Positions 50,424 to 60,479 of a DNA stretch of 64,000 nt are shown here, one piece after another. The DNA comes from Thiotrichaceae bacterium. GTDB taxonomy: Bacteria; Pseudomonadota; Gammaproteobacteria; SZUA-140. Under the pieces are notes generated by a model that made no database searches, was not told where the DNA came from, and was given only the letters and a program-made list of their open reading frames with translations. A program made the position numbers and the translations under genes. The stretch covers positions 1 through 64,000 of the forward strand of contig NVTY02000079.1 of NCBI GenBank assembly GCA_002401765.2, in the 5' to 3' direction. Each line of letters opens with the position of its first letter. The stretch's first letter is position 1.

Positions 50424-52439
50424 ATGGCGTCAATCACATCACTGGGTATTGGATCGGGCATTGACGTGAATGGCCTGGTCGATAGCCTTATCAGGGCAGA
50501 GCGTGAACTGCCTCAACTGCGTCTCGATACACGCGAAGCACAACTTCAAGCACAACTCTCTTCTTTCGGTGTTCTTCAGGGCGCTATGTCCAGTTTTAAA
50601 GACACCCTTTCAGGAATGCGCACTGCATCGAGTGCGAGTGCGCTGTCGGCACGCGTGAGTGATAACACTATTTTGACCGCCTCGGCGGTTTTTACCGCAG
50701 AAGAGGGGCGTCATCGTATTGAGGTTCAGGCGCTGGCTCAGGGCCATGCCGTGGCTTCAACTGCATTTTCCGATATCGAAGCGGAGGTGGGTACGGGTAC
50801 GTTAAGTTTTACCTTTGGTACCGCATCGTACGATGAAGAGGGCGTGCTAGATGGTTTTAGTCAAAATGATGAAAAGACCACTCATAATGTAATCATCACT
50901 GACGGCAGCCTAGAAGGAATTCGTGACGCCGTTAATGAGGCCGATATTGGCGTGACAGCATCGGTTGTTAATGTTGGTTCCGAAGGGTATAAGCTGCTCT
51001 TTTCAGTCGATGATATTGGCGCGAAGAATAGCCTGGAAATTACAGTAGCTGACAATGAGACCGATAATGTTGATACGACGGGGCTTTCTCAGTTGGCCTA
51101 TGGTGTTGGCAATACCAATATGAGCGAAACCCAGGCGGCGCAGGATGCGTTGATTTTGTATAACGGCCTGGCTGTTTCGCGCGACAGTAACTCCGTTTCA
51201 GACCTGATAAAAGGCGTGACGCTAAACCTGAACAAGGTGTCAGAAGAGGGTGAGGCGATTGATGTGACTGTGACAAAAAGCCTTGCTTCAATCAAGACCA
51301 AGGTTAATGCATTTGTGGCTGGTTATAATCAACTGATCTCTTCGATATCCTCATTGACAGAATACAACCCTGAAACGGGCGTTGGCGCTATTTTGCAGGG
51401 TGACGGTGTTACCCGAAATATCGAGAATTTATTACGAAAAGAGCTGTTTGGCTCGGTGGATATAGGCGGCCGTGATGCGCTGACCCTCGCAGGTGTCGGT
51501 ATTACGACGACGGCGGGTGGCACATTAACAATAGATAATAAAAAACTAGAGGCCGCAGCAGAGACTGATCTTGACCTGGTGGCCAATCTTTTTGCGCTGA
51601 ATGGCAATAGCAGTGGTGATGGCGTGAAATATGTTAGCGCGACGGCGAATACAGATGAAGGTGAGTTTCGGGTGAATATCTCTCAGCTGGCAACAAAAGG
51701 TAGTTATACCAGTAGTGCGGATCTGACTGATTTTACGGTGGACGGTAGTAACGACGCCTTTACGATTAGAGTGGGCGGGGTGGAATCTGATTTAATAACG
51801 CTTTCTCACGGTGCGCCATACGCCAGTGGAGAGGTGTTAGCCAAAGAGATTCAGGCGAGTATTAATGCCGACTCCACACTGAAAGAGGCGGGTATCACGG
51901 TGTCAGCTTCGTTTGAGGCTAACCGTTTTGTGATCACTTCTGAGGTTTATGGGAGTGAATCGACGGTAGAGATGGTGTCAGCTGAAGGGCTGGGTTTAGC
52001 TGGCGGTGTGAGTGCTGATGGCCTGGATATCTCTGGCACGATGGGTGGCGAGCCTGCGACAGGAGAAGGGCAATTTCTAGTTTCAAATGGTGTTGCCAGT
52101 AGTGGTCTAAATATTGAGTACAGCGGCAGTGAAACGGGAACGGTTGGTAGTGTCACGGTTTCTCGTGGCTATGCAGACCGATTTTTTAATTTAGTGGATG
52201 AGATGCTTTCTAAAGGGGGCGGCATCCAGGGAAAGACTAATGGCATTGAGGCTAGAATCTCCGATATCAGTGAGCAGCGTATTTCGCTTGAAAAACGTTT
52301 GCTAGCGAAAGAGAGTTTGTTACGCTCTCAATTTGGTGCAATGGATATACTGGTTGCACAGCTGCGATCGACAGGTGATTTTTTAACGCAGCAGTTGGCT
52401 TCTCTTCCTCAAATTGGTGGCAATAATAGACGTCGTTAG
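50424..52439 (+). CDS. fliD: Flagellar filament cap protein FliD
   Basis: This 671-residue cap protein (HAP2) helps flagellin fold onto the filament tip. Residues 5-105 are FliD_N (TSLGIGSGIDVNGLVDSLIR), Flagellin_IN-like units follow, and the FliD_C region covers the end, with VNAFVAGYNQLISSISSLTEY and the coiled C-terminus RISDISEQRISLEKRL. It is longer than most (about 450-480 residues), and it is worth noting that the partner flagellin is also oversized. A good ribosome site (GGAGG) precedes the ATG. Confidence 0.96.
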   Translation: MASITSLGIGSGIDVNGLVDSLIRAERELPQLRLDTREAQLQAQLSSFGVLQGAMSSFKDTLSGMRTASSASALSARVSDNTILTASAVFTAEEGRHRIEVQALAQGHAVASTAFSDIEAEVGTGTLSFTFGTASYDEEGVLDGFSQNDEKTTHNVIITDGSLEGIRDAVNEADIGVTASVVNVGSEGYKLLFSVDDIGAKNSLEITVADNETDNVDTTGLSQLAYGVGNTNMSETQAAQDALILYNGLAVSRDSNSVSDLIKGVTLNLNKVSEEGEAIDVTVTKSLASIKTKVNAFVAGYNQLISSISSLTEYNPETGVGAILQGDGVTRNIENLLRKELFGSVDIGGRDALTLAGVGITTTAGGTLTIDNKKLEAAAETDLDLVANLFALNGNSSGDGVKYVSATANTDEGEFRVNISQLATKGSYTSSADLTDFTVDGSNDAFTIRVGGVESDLITLSHGAPYASGEVLAKEIQASINADSTLKEAGITVSASFEANRFVITSEVYGSESTVEMVSAEGLGLAGGVSADGLDISGTMGGEPATGEGQFLVSNGVASSGLNIEYSGSETGTVGSVTVSRGYADRFFNLVDEMLSKGGGIQGKTNGIEARISDISEQRISLEKRLLAKESLLRSQFGAMDILVAQLRSTGDFLTQQLASLPQIGGNNRRR

Positions 52440-52587
52440 TGGTTATTCATATTAACTTCGGGGTAATTAACTCGGTGGTTGGTTAATAATAAGGATAAGG
52501 TTTTAGGGTGGTTGAGACGGAGTTCATTTGGTCTCCTGTTAATGTTAATAAATTGATGTGAGAAAATAGAGAGGTTGGAGGCTAAAC

Positions 52588-53040
52588 ATGAGACACATAG
52601 ACGCACGCAGTGCTTTGAATCAATATGCAAAGGTCAAGAATGGTACGGGAGTGATGGAGGCAACACCGCATCGTTTGATCCAGATGTTGATGGAGGGTGC
52701 GCTGGATAAAATAGCGATAGCCAAGTTCCATATTGAGAAAAATGAGGTGGGGCCTAAGGGCGAGAGTATTAGTACCGCGCTGTCGATTATTGATGGCTTA
52801 AGGGTGAGCCTTGATAAGGCGGCGGGAGGAGAAGTTGCGGAAAACCTTGATGCGCTATATGAATATATGGGGTTTGTTTTAGTCGAGGCTAATTTGAATA
52901 ATAATATTACACAGCTTGATGAAGTATCGCAGTTGTTGCGAGAGATCAAAAGTGCTTGGGATGCAATCCCTGGTGATGTGATTATGGATCATGCGAATAA
53001 AGCGAAGGCTGATGATCAGGCTGTTTCTAATGGCGGTTAG
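52588..53040 (+). CDS. fliS: Flagellin export chaperone FliS
   Basis: This 150-residue four-helix chaperone keeps flagellin unfolded before export. It has the family pattern ALNQYAKVKNGTGVMEATPH followed by RLIQMLMEGALDKIAIAK and ends with a short acidic tail. TTGGAGG before the ATG supports this start. It is in the usual place after fliD. Confidence 0.95.
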   Translation: MRHIDARSALNQYAKVKNGTGVMEATPHRLIQMLMEGALDKIAIAKFHIEKNEVGPKGESISTALSIIDGLRVSLDKAAGGEVAENLDALYEYMGFVLVEANLNNNITQLDEVSQLLREIKSAWDAIPGDVIMDHANKAKADDQAVSNGG

Positions 53041-53070
53041 CATTTTCAGTGTCATGGATAGAGTCATGCC

Positions 53071-53403
53071 ATGGCTGATAGCGCCACTATGAATGACCGC
53101 CATGCTCAATTGGAAGTGATTGAAGCACTGACTGAAAAAATGTTATTAAATGCACGGCGGCAGCAGTGGGCGCTAGTCAGTCAGTTAGAGGCCGAACGTG
53201 ATCCATTAATTTACTCCTTTTTTGAAATGCCCCCGTCGTTAGTTGAGGCCGAGCATGTCGCTGATTTTATACGCGGGGTATTGGTGGCCGATAGAGAAAT
53301 AATTATCCTAGGATCGAAAGAAAAAGAAGATGTTCTACAGCGCTCTCAAAAAATAAACCGCGGGAAAGAGGCTACTCTAGCCTATGCATCCTCAAATAAA
53401 TAG
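53071..53403 (+). CDS. FliT-like flagellar chaperone
   Basis: This 110-residue, largely helical protein follows fliS by 30 bases, where polar flagellar clusters encode a FliT-type chaperone for the cap protein. The pattern ALTEKMLLNARRQQWALVSQLEAERDPLI fits the FliT helix that begins with a W and an ERDPLI-like stretch. Identity is by context and weak sequence features. Confidence 0.7.
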   Translation: MADSATMNDRHAQLEVIEALTEKMLLNARRQQWALVSQLEAERDPLIYSFFEMPPSLVEAEHVADFIRGVLVADREIIILGSKEKEDVLQRSQKINRGKEATLAYASSNK

Positions 53404-53450
53404 TTAAGTGACTGGGTGGATGTTGCCAAAAACCTGTATCGTTGGGTGTT

Positions 53451-54044
53451 ATGAGTATGACTAAAAACAATAGCGAACAGTTAGGCGAAGGGGTTATTTA
53501 CAAAGATATCATTCCACTGAAATGGCGCGATATCTTGCGTGAAGAGCTGGAATTCTCGTACCTTAGTCTGCAGGATGCGAATGAAGAGGTGTTGCGCTTC
53601 ATTACGACTTTAGATGACTTTCATGTTGAAAATCAGGATGAGCTCGGTAGTGCTAGCGGCTCAGACTTGAGTCGGATCGAATTTAAGCTCAATTTATTGC
53701 TTGATATGGTGACGCAGCTGGTTGAGCGAGAAATGGCGATGCCAGAAGCAGTGCCGATTACGCTGGGTTCAGCGGGTATTGAATGGATGTCGAATGTGGT
53801 GCCTCGAGAAGGTGCGTTGCTTGAGTTATCGCTTTATTTACATCACAAGTATCCACGTCCTCTGATTGTCATTGGTGAGGTGTTGAGTGTGACGCCCATT
53901 GAGGGGGGCATAGGCAGGTATCTGGTTCGTCTTGCTTATGAAACGATGAGTGCGCCGGTGCAGTCTGGCTTGGAAAAGATTATTTTTCGACAGCATCGCC
54001 GTAGTATTGCGCAGTCACGCCGTGGTTCCCAAGTCGTGCGCTGA
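53451..54044 (+). CDS. Atypical PilZ (tPilZ) c-di-GMP receptor
   Basis: This 197-residue protein matches the tPilZ class first seen in Xanthomonas: an N-terminal helix with IPLKWRDILREELE, a long central coiled segment (LSRIEFKLNLLLDMVTQLVE), and a beta barrel with ITLGSAGIEWMS and LLELSLYLHHKYPRPLI. Classic PilZ RxxxR and DxSxxG motifs are not evident. In the frame ATG 53451 and 53457 are both possible starts. It lies between the FliT-like gene and fleQ, so it could bring c-di-GMP control to filament or fleQ-level functions. Confidence 0.75.
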   Translation: MSMTKNNSEQLGEGVIYKDIIPLKWRDILREELEFSYLSLQDANEEVLRFITTLDDFHVENQDELGSASGSDLSRIEFKLNLLLDMVTQLVEREMAMPEAVPITLGSAGIEWMSNVVPREGALLELSLYLHHKYPRPLIVIGEVLSVTPIEGGIGRYLVRLAYETMSAPVQSGLEKIIFRQHRRSIAQSRRGSQVVR

Positions 54045-54128
54045 GTTTTCCACTTAGTCTTTTTCCTTATCTTGTGTGTCACGGTCTCCTATAATGAAAG
54101 CCTTATTATATCAGTAAGTTGTAGCTTA

Positions 54129-54157
54129 TTGACGGGCTGATTGGTCTGTGCTATGTT
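54129..54157 (+). promoter_or_regulatory. Sigma-70 promoter of fleQ, with a nearby palindrome
   Basis: TTGACG, a 17-base spacer and TATGTT form a good housekeeping promoter about 85 bases before the fleQ ATG. A perfect 10-base palindrome TTGACGTCAA (54173-54182) lies just downstream and may be an operator. Confidence 0.6.
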
Positions 54158-54241
54158 GGCTGTGACATTTTTTTGACGTCAATGGTGGTGGCAGTTTGTC
54201 GTCAACATGCACTGAACGATACGACTTGAAGGGAGCGTGGA

Positions 54242-55684
54242 ATGGAGTCAGTCCTAGTTATCGATCTTAATGGGGATACCCATCAGTATTTAAAGGCCAT
54301 TTTGACATTTATCGATTGTACTGATGTCACGCTAACTACTGGAGACGCCTGGACACCTGCGACATGTAGCGCTGATGATATTGGTGTTGTTATCATGGCG
54401 GCATCGCTTGCTGAGAAGCTGCCTGCGTTATTGCAGGCGATAAAGGCGTGGGGCGAGAAGGTTCCTATTTTTCTTTTGCTTGATAGTAAAAATAAACTTA
54501 AATTACCCGCTGATATTGCGGCTGGCATTCTGGGGAAAATTAAATTTCCGGTTAAGTACCGTGATTTAACGGCTGCTATTCAGCACGCGGGGGTTTACCG
54601 TGACAGCCACACTAAACGCGTGGGTGCACATTCCGCTGAGCTGTTTCGTAGTCTGGTTGGGAATAGTCGTAGTATTTTTCAGGTTAGAAAGCTTATTGAA
54701 CAGGTTGCTAACTCAGATGCGACCGTACTCATTTTAGGTGAGTCTGGTACCGGCAAAGAAGTCGTTGCCCGTAATGTCCATTACCACTCTGATCGACGAG
54801 GGCGGCCTTTTGTGCCCATTAATTGTGGCGCTATTCCATCCGAGCTCCTCGAAAGCGAACTTTTTGGTCACGAAAAGGGGGCCTTTACGGGTGCGATCAG
54901 TGCGCGTCAGGGGCGTTTCGAGTTGGCTGAAGGGGGCACGTTATTTCTTGATGAAATTGGTGATATGAGTATGCAGATGCAGGTTAAATTGCTGCGGGTA
55001 CTTCAAGAACGAACTTTTGAACGTGTGGGCAGTAATAAAACCATTCGGTCAAATGTTCGAATAGTGGCGGCAACACATCGAGACCTTGAGCAGGCGATTA
55101 TTGATGATAAGTTCAGAGAAGATCTTTTCTATCGTCTCAATGTATTTCCTATCGAGATGCCGCCATTGCGAGATCGTGTTGAGGATATCCCGCTATTGAT
55201 TAATGAGTTGGTTAAGCGGCTAGAGCATGAAAAACGCGGCTCGGTACGTTTGACGCAAGCAGCTGTGCTGGCGTTATGTCAGTATCATTGGCCTGGTAAT
55301 GTGCGTGAGCTTGCAAACATGATTGAACGTTTAGTGATTATGCACCCGTATGGGGTGGTAGATGTTCATGATTTGTCGCAAAAATTTCAGGTTGATAACG
55401 GTGCTGACACCAGTGCCTTGACGGCGGCGATTCAGAAAAATGCTATTTATGATAGTACGCCAAGCGCTGCGTCGGTCGATTTGCGCGATACCCCGCGGTT
55501 ACCGCAGGATGGCATTGACCTTAAAGAACACCTCAGTAACCTGGAATGTAACCTGATTAAGCAAGCGTTGAACGATGCTGATGGGGTGGTCGCTCATGCG
55601 GCCAATCGTTTACGTCTGCGCAGAACAACATTGGTTGAAAAGCTGCGTAAATATGGATTACAGCGCTCGGATGAGGTGACATAA
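54242..55684 (+). CDS. fleQ: Flagellar master regulator FleQ (FlrA), sigma-54 activator
   Basis: This 480-residue enhancer-binding protein sits at the top of polar flagellar gene control. It has an N-terminal FleQ (receiver-like) domain without the acceptor aspartate, an AAA+ domain with Walker A GESGTGKE (166-173), the sigma-54 contact motif GAFTGA near residue 213 and LFLDEIGDM, and a C-terminal Fis-type helix-turn-helix ([19 protein letters not shown]). In Pseudomonas it also binds c-di-GMP. It lies before fleS and fleR, which have a sigma-54 promoter in between, consistent with FleQ activating them. Confidence 0.95.
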   Translation: MESVLVIDLNGDTHQYLKAILTFIDCTDVTLTTGDAWTPATCSADDIGVVIMAASLAEKLPALLQAIKAWGEKVPIFLLLDSKNKLKLPADIAAGILGKIKFPVKYRDLTAAIQHAGVYRDSHTKRVGAHSAELFRSLVGNSRSIFQVRKLIEQVANSDATVLILGESGTGKEVVARNVHYHSDRRGRPFVPINCGAIPSELLESELFGHEKGAFTGAISARQGRFELAEGGTLFLDEIGDMSMQMQVKLLRVLQERTFERVGSNKTIRSNVRIVAATHRDLEQAIIDDKFREDLFYRLNVFPIEMPPLRDRVEDIPLLINELVKRLEHEKRGSVRLTQAAVLALCQYHWPGNVRELANMIERLVIMHPYGVVDVHDLSQKFQVDNGADTSALTAAIQKNAIYDSTPSAASVDLRDTPRLPQDGIDLKEHLSNLECNLIKQALNDADGVVAHAANRLRLRRTTLVEKLRKYGLQRSDEVT

Positions 55685-55743
55685 ATTTGACTCTCTTCCC
55701 TGGTTTGCTCGTAACTAGTTGAATTATAGTAAATAATAAAATA

Positions 55744-55759
55744 CGGCACAGATATTGCT
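55744..55759 (+). promoter_or_regulatory. Sigma-54 promoter upstream of fleS
   Basis: CGGCACAGATATTGCT matches TGGCAC-N5-TTGCA, with the invariant GG and GC ten bases apart (GG 55745, GC 55757). It lies 55 bases before the fleS ATG and is a likely FleQ target. Confidence 0.85.
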
Positions 55760-55813
55760 CTTGGTAATGCGAGGAATCTAATTCTTCGTGATATTTAAGA
55801 GGGTAGTATTTGT

Positions 55814-57016
55814 ATGGGCCAGCAGCAAGCAACAGACAGCCGTGAGTTAAAAGATGCGTTTAGTCTTTTTAATCAAGCCTCAGACCAATTAGCAGACAGC
55901 TATCGTATTCTGGAAGATCGTGTTCATCAATTAACGGATGAACTGGCGATCGAGCGCAGCCGTCGTTACGTGCGTGATAGCGATAATGAACAAGTCATTC
56001 GCCGTTTCGAAGGTTTACTGGATGCATTACCTGCGGCAGTGATTGTGTTGGATGGTGACGGTTACGTGCAGCAGTGTAATCGCGCAGCAACTGAACTGAT
56101 TGGTGAACCCCTCTTAAGTGTATTGTGGCGTGACGTGGTTGTGCGTGCTTTTCAATCAAGCGCATGTGGTGATGATGTTCCTTTGATCGATGGCCGCATC
56201 GTCAACATTGCCACACGCCCCGCCTGCAATGCGCCAGGGCAAATTATCTTATTAACAGATGTGACAGAAGCACGTACGATGCAGGCGCTGTTGAGTCGGC
56301 ATCAGCGACTATCCGCAATGGGAGAGATGGTTGCGTCCATTGCACATCAAATACGCACTCCTTTGGCTTCTGGCCTCCTTTATGCGTCACACCTGAAACG
56401 TGACGACCTGGACCAAGGTCGCCGTAGCCGTTATGCCGACCAAATCGTCTCTCGCCTTCAGCATTTAGAGCATTTAGTGAACGATATGCTGGTCTTTGCA
56501 CGAGGAGGAAACTTTAGTGCTGACCAAATCAAACTCACCACTTTGTTGAGTGAATTACAGCAGATGATGGCCCCTCAGTTGACCGGTAAAGCATGTGAAC
56601 TTGAAATTATTAATAGTGACGACGTTAAAATTTCAGGCCATCACGAAGCACTTTCAGCGGTACTACAGAACCTTGTCTTAAATGCTATTCAGGCTTGTGA
56701 CAAAGGTGAGGGCATGAGTGCTGAAAAACAGGTTAACGGGCATGTCATTGTTGAATGTCGTAATGTGACAGCCGAGACGATTGATATTTTTATTACTGAT
56801 AACGGTCACGGTATTTCACTCAGCATGCAAGAAAGAATATTTGAACCATTTTTCACCACTAAGCCACAGGGAACTGGGCTTGGCTTAGCTGTCGTTCAGG
56901 CAATTGTGCATGCACATGATGGTGCTATCTGGATTGAATCATCATCAGATAAACAGTATGGAGGTACTACCTTTGCGATGCGCCTGCCATTGTTTAAAGG
57001 CGATGTGGACAAATGA
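55814..57016 (+). CDS. fleS: Flagellar sensor kinase FleS (FlrB)
   Basis: This 400-residue cytoplasmic histidine kinase pairs with FleR. A coiled segment and a PAS domain (about 65-160) precede HisKA with His178 in SIAHQIRTPLASGL and an ATPase with GTGLGLAVVQA. No membrane helix is seen, as in FlrB and FleS. It is expressed from a sigma-54 promoter just upstream and is followed by fleR 60 bases later. Confidence 0.93.
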   Translation: MGQQQATDSRELKDAFSLFNQASDQLADSYRILEDRVHQLTDELAIERSRRYVRDSDNEQVIRRFEGLLDALPAAVIVLDGDGYVQQCNRAATELIGEPLLSVLWRDVVVRAFQSSACGDDVPLIDGRIVNIATRPACNAPGQIILLTDVTEARTMQALLSRHQRLSAMGEMVASIAHQIRTPLASGLLYASHLKRDDLDQGRRSRYADQIVSRLQHLEHLVNDMLVFARGGNFSADQIKLTTLLSELQQMMAPQLTGKACELEIINSDDVKISGHHEALSAVLQNLVLNAIQACDKGEGMSAEKQVNGHVIVECRNVTAETIDIFITDNGHGISLSMQERIFEPFFTTKPQGTGLGLAVVQAIVHAHDGAIWIESSSDKQYGGTTFAMRLPLFKGDVDK

Positions 57017-57076
57017 TTTAAGTGATGTGGCGACAAGCTGATCATCACCATTAATGTGTTATAGGAAGGAGTTTAT

Positions 57077-58471
57077 ATGAGTTATTCTACTGTACTAGTA
57101 GTTGAAGATGATGCGTCATTACGTGAAGCGCTGTGCGATACCCTAGACTTAGCTGGCTATGATGTTGCAACCGCTGAGGACGGTAGTGCCGCACTTGATG
57201 TGCTCTCCTCTCACGATGTCGGTCTTGTTATCAGTGATGTACAGATGAAACCGATGGATGGCAATACTCTGCTTAAAAAAATTAAATCGAATAATCCAGA
57301 GCTACCAGTACTGTTGATGACGGCCCATGGCAGTGTTCAAAATGCAGTTGAAGCGATGAGAGAAGGCGCGGCTGATTATTTATTGAAACCCTTTGATGCT
57401 AACGCACTTATTAAAATGGTAGCACGTTACTTCTGCAGTGAACATGCAGAATCTGAAGACTTTATAGCGCAGGATAAAAAGAGCCAGGCATTGATACAGA
57501 TGGCAAGCCGAGTGGCTAAAAGTGATGCGACTGTGATGATTACCGGCGATAGTGGTGTTGGAAAAGAGGTGCTAGCGAGATACATTCATCAACATTCACG
57601 TCGTTCAGAAAAACCATTTATTGCAATTAACTGTGCCGCTATTCCAGAAAACATGCTAGAAGCAACATTATTTGGTTACGAGAAAGGTGCTTTTACCGGT
57701 GCGTACCAGGCGTCACCAGGGAAGTTTGAGCAGGCTCAGGGCGGAACACTTTTATTAGACGAAATCTCTGAAATGGATCTTGGTTTACAGGCAAAACTAC
57801 TTCGTGTATTGCAGGAACGAGAGGTTGAACGCCTTGGTGGACGTAAGGTGATTTCATTGGATGTGAGAGTGCTCGCCACTTCAAATAGAAGGATGATGGA
57901 AGAAGTTGCTGCGCAGCGTTTTCGTGAAGATTTATTTTATCGCCTCAATGTTTTCCCACTTTATTTGGAGCCACTATGTGATCGGCCAGCAGATATCTTA
58001 CCGCTGGTGCAGCGTTTGATGGGTAATAACAGGGACCTTAATGGCGCACGCCCGCCGGAGCTTTCTACTGCAGCCAAAAATAAGCTGCTATCTCATTCGT
58101 GGCCGGGGAATGTACGTGAATTAGATAATATTATGCAGCGTGCATTGATTCTAAAATCGGGACAGACAATTAATGTCGATGACCTACAATTTGAAACTGA
58201 TAATTATGCTAATAGTCGCGCTGTTGTGAGCGAGGAGCCAATTGCGGTGATTCAAGCAATGGCGCCTGTCGCCATGACATCAAAAGATAATTTGAAATCT
58301 CATGAACAAAATATGATTTTAGAAACATTGCGGTTAATGAGTGGCAATCGAAAATCAACAGCGGCGAAGTTGGGAGTTAGTCAGCGAACATTGCGCTATA
58401 AATTAGCGAAAATGCGAGATGCTGGCATTCTCATTCAGAGTGGCGGTCAACGTGGGTTAGAAGAATTTTAA
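57077..58471 (+). CDS. fleR: Flagellar response regulator FleR (FlrC)
   Basis: This 464-residue NtrC-type activator turns on the basal body, hook and filament genes with sigma-54. The receiver has Asp54 in ISDVQMKPMDG, the AAA+ domain has GDSGVGKE and the sigma-54 loop GAFTGA, and the C-terminus is a Fis-type helix-turn-helix (NRKSTAAKLGVSQRTLRYKL). A strong GGAAGGAG-type site precedes the ATG. fliE follows 24 bases later. Confidence 0.95.
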   Translation: MSYSTVLVVEDDASLREALCDTLDLAGYDVATAEDGSAALDVLSSHDVGLVISDVQMKPMDGNTLLKKIKSNNPELPVLLMTAHGSVQNAVEAMREGAADYLLKPFDANALIKMVARYFCSEHAESEDFIAQDKKSQALIQMASRVAKSDATVMITGDSGVGKEVLARYIHQHSRRSEKPFIAINCAAIPENMLEATLFGYEKGAFTGAYQASPGKFEQAQGGTLLLDEISEMDLGLQAKLLRVLQEREVERLGGRKVISLDVRVLATSNRRMMEEVAAQRFREDLFYRLNVFPLYLEPLCDRPADILPLVQRLMGNNRDLNGARPPELSTAAKNKLLSHSWPGNVRELDNIMQRALILKSGQTINVDDLQFETDNYANSRAVVSEEPIAVIQAMAPVAMTSKDNLKSHEQNMILETLRLMSGNRKSTAAKLGVSQRTLRYKLAKMRDAGILIQSGGQRGLEEF

Positions 58472-58494
58472 GGTCAAAGACAGGAGGATGAGTA

Positions 58495-58821
58495 ATGAGT
58501 GATATTGATGTGAACTATTTATTATCACAGTTGCGCACCAGTGCGCTTGAGGCAAAGGGTGTTGATAGAACTGCTGGCGCGGCGGGGAATCCGACAGGGC
58601 TAAATTTCTCTGAGCAATTAAAGGATGCAATCAACCAGGTTAATTCCGTTCAAAAGGAGTCGGGTAAGTTAAAAAATGACTTTACCATGGGCGATAAAAA
58701 TGTAGACCTGGTCGATGTGATGGTGGCATCTCAAAAGGCGAGTGTTTCATTTCAGGCAATGGTGCAAGTGCGCAACAAGCTATTGTCCGCGTATCAGGAT
58801 GTAATGAGTATGCCGATCTAA
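58495..58821 (+). CDS. fliE: Flagellar hook-basal body protein FliE
   Basis: This 108-residue protein links the MS ring to the rod. It has the family C-terminus NVDLVDVMVASQKASVSFQA then MVQVRNKLLSAYQDVM. AGGAGG precedes the ATG. It begins the fliEFGHIJ block. Confidence 0.96.
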   Translation: MSDIDVNYLLSQLRTSALEAKGVDRTAGAAGNPTGLNFSEQLKDAINQVNSVQKESGKLKNDFTMGDKNVDLVDVMVASQKASVSFQAMVQVRNKLLSAYQDVMSMPI

Positions 58822-58874
58822 CTGCCTTAGGTTAATAGCATTAATGCTTTGATGTATTGAAAAAAGAGACAATT

Positions 58875-60479
58875 ATGGCACTAGTAAAAACTGATGATGT
58901 AGTACTCCCCTCAAGAGGGTTTAACGGTTTATCACTATTGCGACAGTTAGGGTTGATGGTGGGGTTAGCTGCTAGTGTGGCGATAGGGTTCTCCATCGTT
59001 CAGTGGTCGCAAGATCCCAGTTATCGCATGCTTTATAGCAATTTGTCAGAACAAGATGCTGCTGATATTTCAAATTCACTTCAGTCGGCTGCAATCCCTT
59101 ATAAGGTAGATCCCAATACAGGCGCCATTCTAGTGGCCGGCAATAGTGTCCATGAAGCACGTCTTAATCTAGCTTCGCAAGGGCTACCACGAGGCGGTGG
59201 TGTCGGTTTTGAGATGCTAGATAAGGATCAGGGCTTTGGCGTCAGTCAATTTATGGAAGGCGCGCGTTATCAGCGTGCACTGGAAGGTGAGTTGGCACGC
59301 ACCATTGCTTCTTTGAATAGAGTGCGTGGCGCACGCGTTCATCTGGCCATTCCTAAGCAGACTGCATTTGCACGCGCACGTAGAAAACCAAAGGCATCGG
59401 TGACGGTCGATCTGTTTGCCGGGCGTGTTTTAGATGAAGGACAGATCACGGCCATCAGCCATATGGTTGCCGCGAGTATACCGAGTCTTGAAGTGAGTGA
59501 TGTGACCGTGATTGATCAAAAAGGACGTCTGCTCACATCGTCTGATTCATCGGCTGATATGCGGGTGAGTTCTACGCAGTTCAATCATCGCAAACGCCTT
59601 GAAGACTATTATATTAAAAGAATTGAAGGGATTTTAAGCCCGATAGTGGGTGCAGAAGGTGTGCGAGCACAGGTCTCTGCTGATATCGACTTTACGGTGA
59701 CGGAACAGACACAAGAGACCTTTAACCCGGATTTACCCGCCATACGAAGCGAGCAAACGCTTGAAGAGCGACGTAATGGCTCGCAAACATTAAGTGGTGT
59801 GCCCGGCAGTCTCTCCAATCAACCGCCCGCTAACACAACAGCAGATGGCTCGCGCGGGACGGTGAGTTCAACGATCAGGGCAACGCGTAATTATGAACTT
59901 GACCGAACCATCAGTCATGTTCGTAGCGGTGGTGGAAATATTAAACGCCTGTCGGTCGCAGTGGTACTCGATGATAAGCACTCGATTGATGAAAATGGTG
60001 ACGTTATTCGAGTGCCACTCACTGATGATGAAGTGAAAAGTATCACCAGTCTGGTAAAAGAAGCGATTGGATTTAACGGACAGCGCGGTGACAGCGTTAA
60101 TGTGATTAACACCCGATTTAAATTGCCTGCTGAGGTTGAGCCGCTGCCTGAACCCTCTTTTATGGATAACCCTGAGCTTTGGGATACAGGTAAGCAGGTG
60201 TTAGCAGGTGCGGTGGTCTTCTTTTTGCTGTTCGGTGTGCTCCGCCCTGTATTGCGCGAGTTAGCGGCTAAAGGAGAAGCGATGCCCGCACAGGTAATGA
60301 TTCAGGGCCAGCCTGCTGGCGGTATGCAAAATGACCAATTAACATTGTCGGCTGATGGTGGAAAGCCACAACAGCAAAATCATGAAAGTAATTTGAATAC
60401 CGCTCGAACGTTGGCAACGCAGGATCCCAAGCGAGTTGCACAGGTTGTTAATAACTGGGTAGCGACTGATGGCGGATAA
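58875..60479 (+). CDS. fliF: Flagellar MS-ring protein FliF
   Basis: This 534-residue protein forms the MS ring in the inner membrane. It has two membrane segments (LGLMVGLAASVAIGF and VLAGAVVFFLLFGVL), ring-building motifs (SVHEARLNLASQGLPRGGGV) and YERTLEGELARTI-like YQRALEGELARTIA. The frame opens at TTG 58857, but the ATG at 58875 is preferred. It overlaps fliG by 11 bases. Confidence 0.95.
   Translation: MALVKTDDVVLPSRGFNGLSLLRQLGLMVGLAASVAIGFSIVQWSQDPSYRMLYSNLSEQDAADISNSLQSAAIPYKVDPNTGAILVAGNSVHEARLNLASQGLPRGGGVGFEMLDKDQGFGVSQFMEGARYQRALEGELARTIASLNRVRGARVHLAIPKQTAFARARRKPKASVTVDLFAGRVLDEGQITAISHMVAASIPSLEVSDVTVIDQKGRLLTSSDSSADMRVSSTQFNHRKRLEDYYIKRIEGILSPIVGAEGVRAQVSADIDFTVTEQTQETFNPDLPAIRSEQTLEERRNGSQTLSGVPGSLSNQPPANTTADGSRGTVSSTIRATRNYELDRTISHVRSGGGNIKRLSVAVVLDDKHSIDENGDVIRVPLTDDEVKSITSLVKEAIGFNGQRGDSVNVINTRFKLPAEVEPLPEPSFMDNPELWDTGKQVLAGAVVFFLLFGVLRPVLRELAAKGEAMPAQVMIQGQPAGGMQNDQLTLSADGGKPQQQNHESNLNTARTLATQDPKRVAQVVNNWVATDGG

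Noticed and set aside
52440-52587. Sigma-54 promoter before fliS
   Set aside because: No GG-N10-GC pair with the right context was found; only short GAGAC/GTCTC symmetry is present.
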